DNA of 64,000 nt. Origin: UBA8752 sp040261275. GTDB lineage: Bacteria; Bacteroidota; Bacteroidia; Flavobacteriales_D; Sanyastnellaceae. The translations under genes were made by a program, and so were the position numbers. The notes under the pieces are model-generated. The model had not been told where the DNA came from. It searched no databases and saw only the letters and a program-made list of their open reading frames with translations. This document shows positions 24,065-31,863 of the stretch, piece by piece (positions within the stretch are counted from its first letter, which is position 1; each line of letters opens with the position of its first letter). Location of the stretch: assembly GCA_040261275.1 (NCBI GenBank), contig JBDQOI010000011.1:1-64000 (forward strand). The letters run 5' to 3'.

Positions 24065-25162
24065 ATGGCCACCCCACGACGCGCCCTCATCACCGGCATC
24101 ACCGGTCAAGACGGCGCCTACCTGACTGAATTGCTCCTTTCCAAAGGTTACGAGGTGCACGGCATCAAGCGGCGGGCGTCGCTGTTCAACACAGACCGCA
24201 TCGACCACCTGTATCAGGACCCCCACGATCAGAATGTCCGGCTCAAGCTGCACTACGGCGACCTGACGGACTCCACCAACCTCATCCGCATCGTCCAGGA
24301 GGTCAAGCCGCACGAGATCTACAACCTCGCGGCCATGAGCCACGTCAAGGTAAGCTTCGATACGCCGGAGTACACCGCCAATGCCGATGGCGTGGGCACC
24401 CTTCGCTTGCTCGAAGCCATCCGCATCCTCGGCATGGAACAAAACGTGCGGTTCTACCAAGCCTCGACCTCCGAGTTGTACGGGCTGGTACAGGACGTAC
24501 CGCAGAGCGAAACAACACCGTTCTACCCGCGCAGTCCCTACGGTGTGGCCAAGCTGTACAGCTTCTGGATTGTCAAGAACTACCGAGAAGCATACGGCAT
24601 CCATGCCTCCAACGGCATCCTCTTCAATCACGAGAGTCCGGTGCGCGGTGAAACCTTTGTGACCCGCAAGATCACGCGGGCGGTGGCCAAGATTTCACTG
24701 GGGCTGCAGGACAGCCTGCACCTCGGCAACCTCGACGCCAAGCGCGACTGGGGGCACGCCAAGGATTACGTGGAGGGCATGTGGCGCATGCTGCAGCAGG
24801 ACCACGCGGACGATTACGTCCTCGCCACCGGACATACGGTGACCATCCGTTCCTTCGTGGACATGGCCTTCAGCGAGGTGGGCATGGAACTCGAGTGGCA
24901 AGGCGAGGGTGTAGAGGAAAAAGGCATCGACAAGGCGACGGGCAAGACGCTCGTTTCCGTGGATCCGCGCTACTTCCGCCCCACGGAAGTGGACCTGCTC
25001 GTGGGCGATGCCACCAAGGCCAAGGAAAAGCTGGATTGGACGCCCACGCACAGTTTGGGAGAGCTCTGCGCCGAGATGGTCGCCTCCGATGTCGCCCTCT
25101 TCAAGCGCGACAAGTACCTGCTCGACGGCGGGCACGACATCCTGAACCAGCACGAGGCTTAA
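24065..25162 (+). CDS. gmd: GDP-mannose 4,6-dehydratase
   Basis: Gmd converts GDP-D-mannose to GDP-4-keto-6-deoxy-D-mannose, the precursor of GDP-L-fucose and related sugars. The 365-residue product has the NADP-binding ALITGITGQDGAYL near the start (G11, G14, G17), STSELYG near 135 and the catalytic YGVAK with Y159 and K163. The segment KRDWGHAKDYVEGMW is characteristic of the enzyme. The ATG at 24065 fits the known N-terminus. fcl, the next step, is at 4269, so the two genes are separated. Confidence 0.97.
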   Translation: MATPRRALITGITGQDGAYLTELLLSKGYEVHGIKRRASLFNTDRIDHLYQDPHDQNVRLKLHYGDLTDSTNLIRIVQEVKPHEIYNLAAMSHVKVSFDTPEYTANADGVGTLRLLEAIRILGMEQNVRFYQASTSELYGLVQDVPQSETTPFYPRSPYGVAKLYSFWIVKNYREAYGIHASNGILFNHESPVRGETFVTRKITRAVAKISLGLQDSLHLGNLDAKRDWGHAKDYVEGMWRMLQQDHADDYVLATGHTVTIRSFVDMAFSEVGMELEWQGEGVEEKGIDKATGKTLVSVDPRYFRPTEVDLLVGDATKAKEKLDWTPTHSLGELCAEMVASDVALFKRDKYLLDGGHDILNQHEA

Positions 25163-25208
25163 ACCGGCCCCAGACGAGGCGGGAACGGACAGCCGAAAGG
25201 AAACCGCT

Positions 25209-28200
25209 CTACTGTGCGGTCACCTCAACGAGGTTGTCTTCCTTCAGATAGTAGAGGTAGCCCCTGACGGGCGGGCCATCCGCGCGTTGCAGAGACTGCA
25301 TGTAGCCCCGCACCTGCTTGACGTATTCGCCGTGCTGGCCGGGATCCGCTTCTTCACCCGTCTTGAAATCGAGCACGTCGATGCGATCACCAAAGTCCAC
25401 GACCCGATCCGGACGCAGCACCTTTCCACTCGGCGCCAGAACATCACGCTCGATGTAAACGCGCCCCGAGCCGTCGAACCAAGGCGCCACAGCAGGAGAG
25501 TCCAGGACCCCCTGCACCGCCTTCACGACCTCGTCCCAATCCTCCCGGGCGCATCGCATCCAGGGCCAGCTTCGCTTCAGCACGCGCTCCGCATCCGCTG
25601 TGGTGCGAATGGTCGCCAGCACCCCGTGCACGGTGTTGCCAAATTCCTGGGGCGTCATCCGCCCGAGGACCGGCAGGAAGCGGTCGTCCCGTCGACCGGT
25701 CAACACATCGTCCGAGATGCCGTGGAAGACAAAGCCCTCAATGGCATGGGTTTCCGCATCGTCCTGGTTGTCCGCAACCACGAGGGGGCGCGCCGCATCG
25801 AGCGCACCGGTCATCCACGGAGCCGCAGTGAGGTCACACCCGAAAGCATCTTCCACACCGCGGGCCACCATCCGACCGACTTGGCCGGGCAGGTCCTCCT
25901 TTCGCCACTCCCGCTTCTCCACGTCTATGACGATGTGGAGCCGGACCTCGGCACGCGTGGTGCAGACATAGGCCACGTTGGTATTGTCAAAGCGTTGGCG
26001 GGCGTGCTCCATCTCCCACACATCGTGGGCCGCCGTCTCATTCAATGCGGCTTGGGGCACGACCACCCCGGGCACCCCATACGTCTCGACATCAAGGCGT
26101 GCCGGCATCAAAACGTCCGACTTGTGGATGTCACTGTCGCCAAACCGCGTAATGACCACCGGATACTGCAGCCCCTTGCTCTTGTGCACGGTCAGGATGC
26201 GAACCGCGTCCGGCCCGGGCAGCACCCGGATGGACTGCTCGGAACCCTTCCGGTACCAGTGTGCGAGGAACCCCCCGATCCCATGGTCCATGGCAGCCCG
26301 TTCGGAAGTCTGTTCCATCAGCGCCTCGGCGTGGGCGGGATAGCGCATGTCCAGATTCAACGCGCGCAGCATGCGACCTACGCATTCCGAAAGCGGCAGG
26401 GCAGACAAGGCAGCACGATCGAAGGAGGGGACCAGTGATTTTACAATGCCTTCTTTATCCAAGACAGCATAACGGCCTTCGGTCCCATTCTTTCGCGTGT
26501 AGGTCTCCCACTTGTGATGACGCGACAAAAGGGACGCTTCATCCCAAGGACGACCGGCTTCCACCTCCAGCGCGCCCCAGGCTTGGACGAATTTCAACAC
26601 GGGAGCCGGCGGCTCAGGGTCCACGAGCCATTCGAGCAGGTGCACCACCGACAGCGCCGCGGGGTGTCGCCCCAAGGCCAAGCTTTCATCGGTAAAAGGA
26701 ATGATGCGAGGGGTACAACCCAGCAAATACTCAGCCAGCCGCTTGGCCTCCTTATTGGTCCGGACAAGGAGGGCGATGTCGCCCGGAGCAAATCCATCGT
26801 CCATCGCCTGTCGGATGCGTTGCTCCATCCAGAGGCAGACGGCTTCAAACCTCTCATCGACCGTGGGCGCGTCGATCACCTCAACCTCCACCGCGCCGGG
26901 AAATTCCTTTCGCGGATGCTGCTCCTGGCCCGTGTAGACCGAGTCCAGCCCTGCACCCAGCCCCGATGCCAATGCGGCATACAAAGCATTATTGAAGCCT
27001 ACAATCTCCGGAGCACTGCGCCAATTGTCCAAGATGGGCTCGTCATCGAACGCTTCCCTCATCTGGACGGAGGCGTCCTGCAGGGACGGGGGCAAGCCGT
27101 TCGGATCATCCGACACCAGGTCAGGCAAAGACAACAGCTGACGGTGGTCCCCATTGCGCCAGCGGTAAATCGCCTGCTTGGCGTCGCCCACCACCAGCGA
27201 CAAATGACCCTGGGCCAGCGACTCCCCAACCGCCACAGCCAGGTTGTGCCACTGTGTCACCGACGTGTCCTGGAACTCATCGATGAAAATGTGGTCATAC
27301 CGCTCCCCGGTCCGTTCGAAGATGAAGGGCGCCGGGTTCTCTGCCACCACTTGGGAAATCATGGCATTCAATCCCCCCAGCGTTCGCACGTTTTCCTCCT
27401 GTTGCACAGCCCGACTCGCCTCTCGCAGAGCGGTGAGTGTGCCGATGAGCGGCAATCGATCGGACAACATCCGCCGCGTTCGATAATCCCGTCCGGCTTC
27501 ACATTTGGCTTGCTGCTCCTCCAGTGCCGCCACCTCCGCCAAGCGATCGTGGAAGGGGGCAATCGCCGCGGCACCCGCGGCATCCGATTTCTTGGCCCAT
27601 TGACCTTCTTCCAATCCCGTCTGAAGGGTGGACCCCCGAACCTCCGCCTTGCCGGCCACGATGCTCGGAAGCCAATTTTGGGTCACCCACTTCCGGGAAA
27701 AAGTCTCATGCAATCCTGCCGAATCCAGGTCGGCATTCAGCGAACGGGCCGCTTTTCGCAATTCCGATCTGCGCTGCCACACCTCCTTGCGCATGCGGTT
27801 CTGCACCTCCAGAAACTGCCCTGGCGACCAACCGGTGAAGGCCTGCAACAACGGTTGCATCTGCTCCTGCTCGATGGCTTTTCCAATGTCGATGAGCTGC
27901 CTCCTCACCTTGGCATCGCGGTCATCCTCTACCGCCTGCTCCACAAAGCGGCCGAGCAACTCCGTCAATTCCACGTCGTGACCCATCTGGTCCAGGACCC
28001 GGTCCACGGCCGACTCCAAAAGACGGGATGTATCCAGTTCAATGGAAAAGTCGTGCTCCAATTGCAAATCCGTGGCGAAACCGCGAACCAACCCCCCGAC
28101 GAACTTATCGAGGGTCATGATGGACAGTTCTCCATAGTGACGGTGCAGGGTAAGCCTCAATTGACGCGCCCGATCAGCCAGAATGGCGTCATCCAAACCC

Positions 28201-28481
28201 GTCGCCCGGCGCAAGCCCGGCGCGTGAGGACTTGCGTCAAAATCAGCTGCCAAGGTGTCCAGTTCCGAGACCACCCTGTCCTTCATCTCCTGCGCCGCCT
28301 TGTTGGTAAAGGTCAATGCCAGGATGCGCCGAAACCGCAAGGGATCCCTGGACCCGAGACAGCATGCCAGGTAGGCCTCCACCAAGCGGAACGTCTTGCC
28401 GCTTCCCGCAGAAGCCCGCATTACGCGGAAGCCCCCGCGAACTTCGCCGGTCTCCTGCACGGTATTTGCCTCTCCTCCCAT
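25209..28481 (-). CDS. AddA-like UvrD-family helicase with C-terminal PD-(D/E)XK nuclease
   Basis: This is a RecB/AddA-type enzyme for double-strand-break end processing. The 1090-residue product starts MGGEANTVQE with Walker A ASAGSGKT at 23-30, followed by FRRILALTFTNKAAQEM, the motif II region DEFQDTSVTQWHN near 400, GDAKQAIYRWRNGD, and helicase motifs near 790 (ILTVHKSKGLQYPVV). The C-terminal nuclease has RPDRVVDFGDRIDVLDFKTG near 1025-1045. The ATG at 28481 was chosen because it puts Walker A at the normal place; the frame continues upstream antisense through the mbnP-like gene. Its likely partner is the AddB-like nuclease at 40419. Confidence 0.9.
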   Translation of the reverse strand: MGGEANTVQETGEVRGGFRVMRASAGSGKTFRLVEAYLACCLGSRDPLRFRRILALTFTNKAAQEMKDRVVSELDTLAADFDASPHAPGLRRATGLDDAILADRARQLRLTLHRHYGELSIMTLDKFVGGLVRGFATDLQLEHDFSIELDTSRLLESAVDRVLDQMGHDVELTELLGRFVEQAVEDDRDAKVRRQLIDIGKAIEQEQMQPLLQAFTGWSPGQFLEVQNRMRKEVWQRRSELRKAARSLNADLDSAGLHETFSRKWVTQNWLPSIVAGKAEVRGSTLQTGLEEGQWAKKSDAAGAAAIAPFHDRLAEVAALEEQQAKCEAGRDYRTRRMLSDRLPLIGTLTALREASRAVQQEENVRTLGGLNAMISQVVAENPAPFIFERTGERYDHIFIDEFQDTSVTQWHNLAVAVGESLAQGHLSLVVGDAKQAIYRWRNGDHRQLLSLPDLVSDDPNGLPPSLQDASVQMREAFDDEPILDNWRSAPEIVGFNNALYAALASGLGAGLDSVYTGQEQHPRKEFPGAVEVEVIDAPTVDERFEAVCLWMEQRIRQAMDDGFAPGDIALLVRTNKEAKRLAEYLLGCTPRIIPFTDESLALGRHPAALSVVHLLEWLVDPEPPAPVLKFVQAWGALEVEAGRPWDEASLLSRHHKWETYTRKNGTEGRYAVLDKEGIVKSLVPSFDRAALSALPLSECVGRMLRALNLDMRYPAHAEALMEQTSERAAMDHGIGGFLAHWYRKGSEQSIRVLPGPDAVRILTVHKSKGLQYPVVITRFGDSDIHKSDVLMPARLDVETYGVPGVVVPQAALNETAAHDVWEMEHARQRFDNTNVAYVCTTRAEVRLHIVIDVEKREWRKEDLPGQVGRMVARGVEDAFGCDLTAAPWMTGALDAARPLVVADNQDDAETHAIEGFVFHGISDDVLTGRRDDRFLPVLGRMTPQEFGNTVHGVLATIRTTADAERVLKRSWPWMRCAREDWDEVVKAVQGVLDSPAVAPWFDGSGRVYIERDVLAPSGKVLRPDRVVDFGDRIDVLDFKTGEEADPGQHGEYVKQVRGYMQSLQRADGPPVRGYLYYLKEDNLVEVTAQ

Positions 28482-28595
28482 GGCCACCAAGTTCGCCCCT
28501 CGACTCGCGCTCCCCAAGCCCCTTACCCACCTTTCCGTGGAAGAATTGCAACCCGAAGGTGCACTTGGTCGTTCCAACGGTAGGAAATTCACGAC

Positions 28596-29360
28596 ATGAT
28601 CCTGAATCGCACCATCGCACCGGTCTTGATTGCGGCATTCGGCAGCCTCCTGCTCGTCGCGGGATGCAAGCCCGAGCCCATGCACGGCGGGCCTGGCACC
28701 CTCACCCTCAACGCGGAATTCCGTTTTGGCGGAGATTCCGTCCTCGTCGGCAAAACGGCCGTTGACGCCGCCGAAAACCACCTGCGGTTGGAAACATTCT
28801 CGATCTACCTCGGTGCGATTGAGCTGCTCAATGACACGGGTGCCGTCCGACTGTCCGATGCCGAACGGTGGGACGCCGGGGCTCCCAATCGCTGGGAGTA
28901 CGTCGTCGAACCAGGGACCTACAGCGGATTCCGTTTGCATCTTGGCGTACCGGCAGAGTTCAATACCGATACCGATCCGACCATCTGGCCCAATAACCAC
29001 CCCCTCGGGGTAACCGGCAGCGCCGGAATGTTTTGGAGCTGGAATACGGGCTACATCTTCAGCAAATTCGACGGCAAAGCCGACACCACCGGTGCCGAAT
29101 CCTTCACCCATCCCTATGCCTTCCACATCGGCGGGGACGACCAACTCCTCGAGGTCCGATACAACGAGCCTTGGACGGTCGCTGAATGCTCCTTCCACAC
29201 CTTTGATCTCGAAGCTGACATCCTCGATTTCCTGGTCAATGGCAACGACACCATCGACGTCCGGGACGATCACATCACCCATACGGGTGACAATCCCGCC
29301 CTCGCGCAGCGCTACGTCGCCGCCCAACAGCAGGCCGTGACCCTGAGAAAGCAGGAATGA
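28596..29360 (+). CDS. MbnP-family copper-binding lipoprotein
   Basis: The 254-residue product has a lipoprotein signal (LLLVAGC, C24), then a beta-rich domain with the MbnP features: LETFSIYLGAIELLND near 66, EPGTYSGFRLHLGVP near 105, the tryptophan-rich WPNNHPLGVTGSAGMFWSWN at 131-150 followed by TGYIFSKFDG, and a C-terminal HTGDNPALAQRY. In methanotrophs MbnP binds copper through a kynurenine made from tryptophan by the diheme enzyme MbnH, whose homologue is encoded 25 bases downstream. Copper binding here is inferred from that precedent. It diverges from the AddA-like gene. Confidence 0.82.
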   Translation: MILNRTIAPVLIAAFGSLLLVAGCKPEPMHGGPGTLTLNAEFRFGGDSVLVGKTAVDAAENHLRLETFSIYLGAIELLNDTGAVRLSDAERWDAGAPNRWEYVVEPGTYSGFRLHLGVPAEFNTDTDPTIWPNNHPLGVTGSAGMFWSWNTGYIFSKFDGKADTTGAESFTHPYAFHIGGDDQLLEVRYNEPWTVAECSFHTFDLEADILDFLVNGNDTIDVRDDHITHTGDNPALAQRYVAAQQQAVTLRKQE

Positions 29361-29372
29361 TGCTCACCGGCC

Positions 29373-29380
29373 TAATTTGG
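29373..29380 (+). promoter_or_regulatory. Putative -7 promoter box TAATTTGG
   Basis: The box lies between the mbnP-like and mbnH-like genes and ends five bases before the ATG at 29386. It may add an internal promoter to the cassette. Confidence 0.45.
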
Positions 29381-29385
29381 TGCTG

Positions 29386-30513
29386 ATGGAACGCACGCGG
29401 CATCGGACCTACCTCCAAACCACTTGCACCCTTGCAGGTTGCGCGGTGGCCGTGTTGGCTTTCTTGGCCGGGTGCAAACCCGACCCTGCCACCGAATGCA
29501 AGACCCCACCTGGAACCACACCGTACGAAATTGACATTCCGCCGTTTTTTCCACCTATGGACATTCCACCGGAAAACCCGATGACGGTGGAGGGTGTGGA
29601 ATTGGGACGTCTGCTTTTCTGGGAAAAAGGGCTGAGCTCCGACAGCAGCATGAGTTGCGGTTCCTGCCACCTGCCGAGCTTCTCCTTTTCAGATCCGAAT
29701 GCGGTATCCACCGGCGTCACGGGCGCCCAGGGCACCCGCAATGCCATGGCCCTCATCAATATGGGATGGACCCAGCATTTCTTCTGGGACGGACGCGCCG
29801 CAACGCTGGAGGAGCAGATCCTGGATCCCGTTCCCCATCCCGACGAGATGAACCTGCCTTGGGACGAGGCAGTGGCCCGATTGGCGGCTGATCCGGACTA
29901 TGCTGAACGCTTCTCCGCTGCCTTTGGGGAAGAGGGGCTCAACGCCTCCACGACCACCAAGGCCATCGCCCAGTTCCTGCGCACGATGATTTCCGCGGAC
30001 AGCAAATTCGACCGCTGGCGCAGGGGCGAGATTCAACTCACCGAACAGGAATTCATGGGCTACGAGATCTTCAACCGCGAGGGAGGAGATCCGGAGATTG
30101 TCACCGGCGGGCAATTCGGCGGCGATTGCTTCCATTGCCATGGCGAGGCAGGCCTGCAGTTCTCCGACTACCTGTTCCACAACAACGGACTCGACGCGAC
30201 TTTCGCCGCGGACCCCGGATTGGCAGGCATCACCGGACAGGTCCTCGACAGCGGCCGTTTCCGCACGCCTACGCTGCGCAACGTAGCCTTATCGCCCCCC
30301 TATATGCACGACGGCAGGTTCAACACCCTCGAAGAGGTAGTGGAGCACTACGATTCCGGCGGCCAGCCTTCGGCCACCATTGACCCTTTCATGAAGTACA
30401 GCTCCGGAGGTCTCATGCTGCAACCCCAGCAGAAGGAAGCGCTCATCGCTTTCCTGCATACCTTAACCGACACCGCGTTCGCCCACAATCCGGCCTTTGC
30501 GGATCCGCACTGA
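29386..30513 (+). CDS. Diheme cytochrome c peroxidase/MauG-family lipoprotein, MbnH-like
   Basis: The 375-residue product is a predicted lipoprotein (AFLAGC, C30) with two c-type heme sites, CGSCH at 91-95 and CFHCH at 248-252, in the spacing of the bacterial diheme peroxidase/MauG family. Other family segments are GRLLFWEKGLSSDSSMSC, GTRNAMALINMGW, FFWDGRAATLEEQ, and SGRFRTPTLRNVALSPPYMHDGRF split around the C-terminal heme domain. Because the neighbour is MbnP-like, the specific relative is probably MbnH, which oxidises a tryptophan of MbnP. A plain cytochrome c peroxidase is the alternative. The next gene starts three bases after the stop. Confidence 0.85.
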   Translation: MERTRHRTYLQTTCTLAGCAVAVLAFLAGCKPDPATECKTPPGTTPYEIDIPPFFPPMDIPPENPMTVEGVELGRLLFWEKGLSSDSSMSCGSCHLPSFSFSDPNAVSTGVTGAQGTRNAMALINMGWTQHFFWDGRAATLEEQILDPVPHPDEMNLPWDEAVARLAADPDYAERFSAAFGEEGLNASTTTKAIAQFLRTMISADSKFDRWRRGEIQLTEQEFMGYEIFNREGGDPEIVTGGQFGGDCFHCHGEAGLQFSDYLFHNNGLDATFAADPGLAGITGQVLDSGRFRTPTLRNVALSPPYMHDGRFNTLEEVVEHYDSGGQPSATIDPFMKYSSGGLMLQPQQKEALIAFLHTLTDTAFAHNPAFADPH

Positions 30514-30516
30514 CCC

Positions 30517-31773
30517 ATGAACCTCCGCCGCTTCCTGCTCACGCTCGGACCCGGCATCCTCTTTGCGTCGACCGCCATCGGAACGAGCCACCTCGTGCAA
30601 TCCACCCGGGCGGGCGCAGAATACGGCTTTGCCCTGCTCTGGGCCATCCTCGCCGCCAACATCGCCAAGTACCCCTTCTTTGAATTCGGCACGCGCTACG
30701 CCAACGCCACGGGCACCACCCTCATCGCCGGCTTCCGCACCTTCGGGAAGTGGGCTTCCTGGTCCTACCTCATCCTGACCGCCCTCACCTGCACCTTCGT
30801 CATGGGCGGCGTGGGCATCGTCACCGCCTCCTTCCTGGACCACCTCTTCGGCGTATCCCGGGCATTCGGAATCAATGCCACCCCCCATGTCGCCATCCTC
30901 ACCTTCAGCGCCTGTGCCGGCATCCTCCTGATGGGGCGTTATGCCACCCTGGACCGCGTCATCAAAACCGTCAGCCTCGTCCTGCTCATCGGGACCATCG
31001 GCGCCACAGTGGGGGCCCTTCTGCACACACCCCTCCATGCGGTGCCACCGCCTCCGCAGGACTTCAGTCCGTGGACCGGCCGCGACTTCGTCTTCCTCAT
31101 CGCCCTGCTCGGTTGGATGCCCACTGCCGTGGATTTGACCCCATGGGTCAGCATTTGGACACTGGAGCGGTACAGGCAAACCGGATTCACGCCCCGACTG
31201 AAAGAAGCCCTGCGCGAATTCAACCTCGGCTACTCTTTCTGCATCGGCCTGGCTGTTTGCTTCCTCCTGCTTGGCGCCCTGCTGCTGCGTACCCAAGACA
31301 TGGCCCTTCCCAGTGGAACCGCCGCTTTCGCCGCCGGGGTCATCGGACTCTACACGGAGGTGCTCGGGAGCTGGAGTACCCCGTTTGTGGGATCTGCGGC
31401 TTTCGCCGCCATGTTTGGCACCTGCATCGCCTGCCTGGACGGCTTTTCCCGCAGCTTTGGCCACGGCATTGCGGCCCTTCGCGATTCCCCGGTCCAAACG
31501 CGGCACGAACACACCAGCCTCGTTCTCATCGCCATCGGCGCTCTCGTCCTCATCACCGCCTTTCCCTCGGACATCCGCACCCTACTGGACCTCGGCAACA
31601 TCCTCAGTTTCTGCATTGCCCCACCCTTCGCACTGGCCATCCTCATCCTCGTCACCCGAGAAGCCTTTCCGGAAGAGGCACGACCCGGATGGGGCATGCG
31701 CATCACGGCCTGGCTCGGCCTCGCCTTCCTGCTCGGGTTGACCTTCCTTTTCCTCCGACACCTCCTTTCTTAA
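30517..31773 (+). CDS. NRAMP-like (COG1914) transporter without the canonical DPGN/MPH metal site
   Basis: The 418-residue product has about eleven membrane spans and the NRAMP fold pattern GPGILFASTAIGTSHLVQST, then RAGAEYGFALLW in span 1 and 2. At the place of the metal-binding DPGN motif it has GTSH (22-25), and the span 6 motif MPH reads MPT (201-203), keeping only the methionine. It therefore belongs to an NRAMP-related branch whose substrate cannot be assumed to be manganese or iron. It starts three bases after the mbnH-like stop, which links it to copper handling or heme-enzyme function by context only. Confidence 0.8.
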   Translation: MNLRRFLLTLGPGILFASTAIGTSHLVQSTRAGAEYGFALLWAILAANIAKYPFFEFGTRYANATGTTLIAGFRTFGKWASWSYLILTALTCTFVMGGVGIVTASFLDHLFGVSRAFGINATPHVAILTFSACAGILLMGRYATLDRVIKTVSLVLLIGTIGATVGALLHTPLHAVPPPPQDFSPWTGRDFVFLIALLGWMPTAVDLTPWVSIWTLERYRQTGFTPRLKEALREFNLGYSFCIGLAVCFLLLGALLLRTQDMALPSGTAAFAAGVIGLYTEVLGSWSTPFVGSAAFAAMFGTCIACLDGFSRSFGHGIAALRDSPVQTRHEHTSLVLIAIGALVLITAFPSDIRTLLDLGNILSFCIAPPFALAILILVTREAFPEEARPGWGMRITAWLGLAFLLGLTFLFLRHLLS

Positions 31774-31851
31774 ACGGCAGAGACAGGAATAGTGCGCAAT
31801 CCGGGGTGGACAAGTCCATGCGCACGCCCTCACACTGGCGGAAGCATCCGT

Positions 31852-31859
31852 TAATTTCC
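31852..31859 (+). promoter_or_regulatory. Putative -7 promoter box TAATTTCC
   Basis: The box ends four bases before the first possible ATG (31864) of the PKD protein gene, or 55 bases before the alternative ATG at 31915. Confidence 0.4.
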
Positions 31860-31863
31860 TGAA

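Noticed and set aside
26514..28583. 689-codon open frame on the plus strand
   Set aside because: It lies entirely antisense to the AddA-like helicase, whose motifs are unambiguous. The frame is a high-GC shadow, and the translation has no recognisable domain.
28482..29327. N-terminal extension of the AddA-like protein to 1372 residues
   Set aside because: It runs antisense through the MbnP-like gene. Walker A sits near the N-terminus when the ATG at 28481 is used, as in the family.
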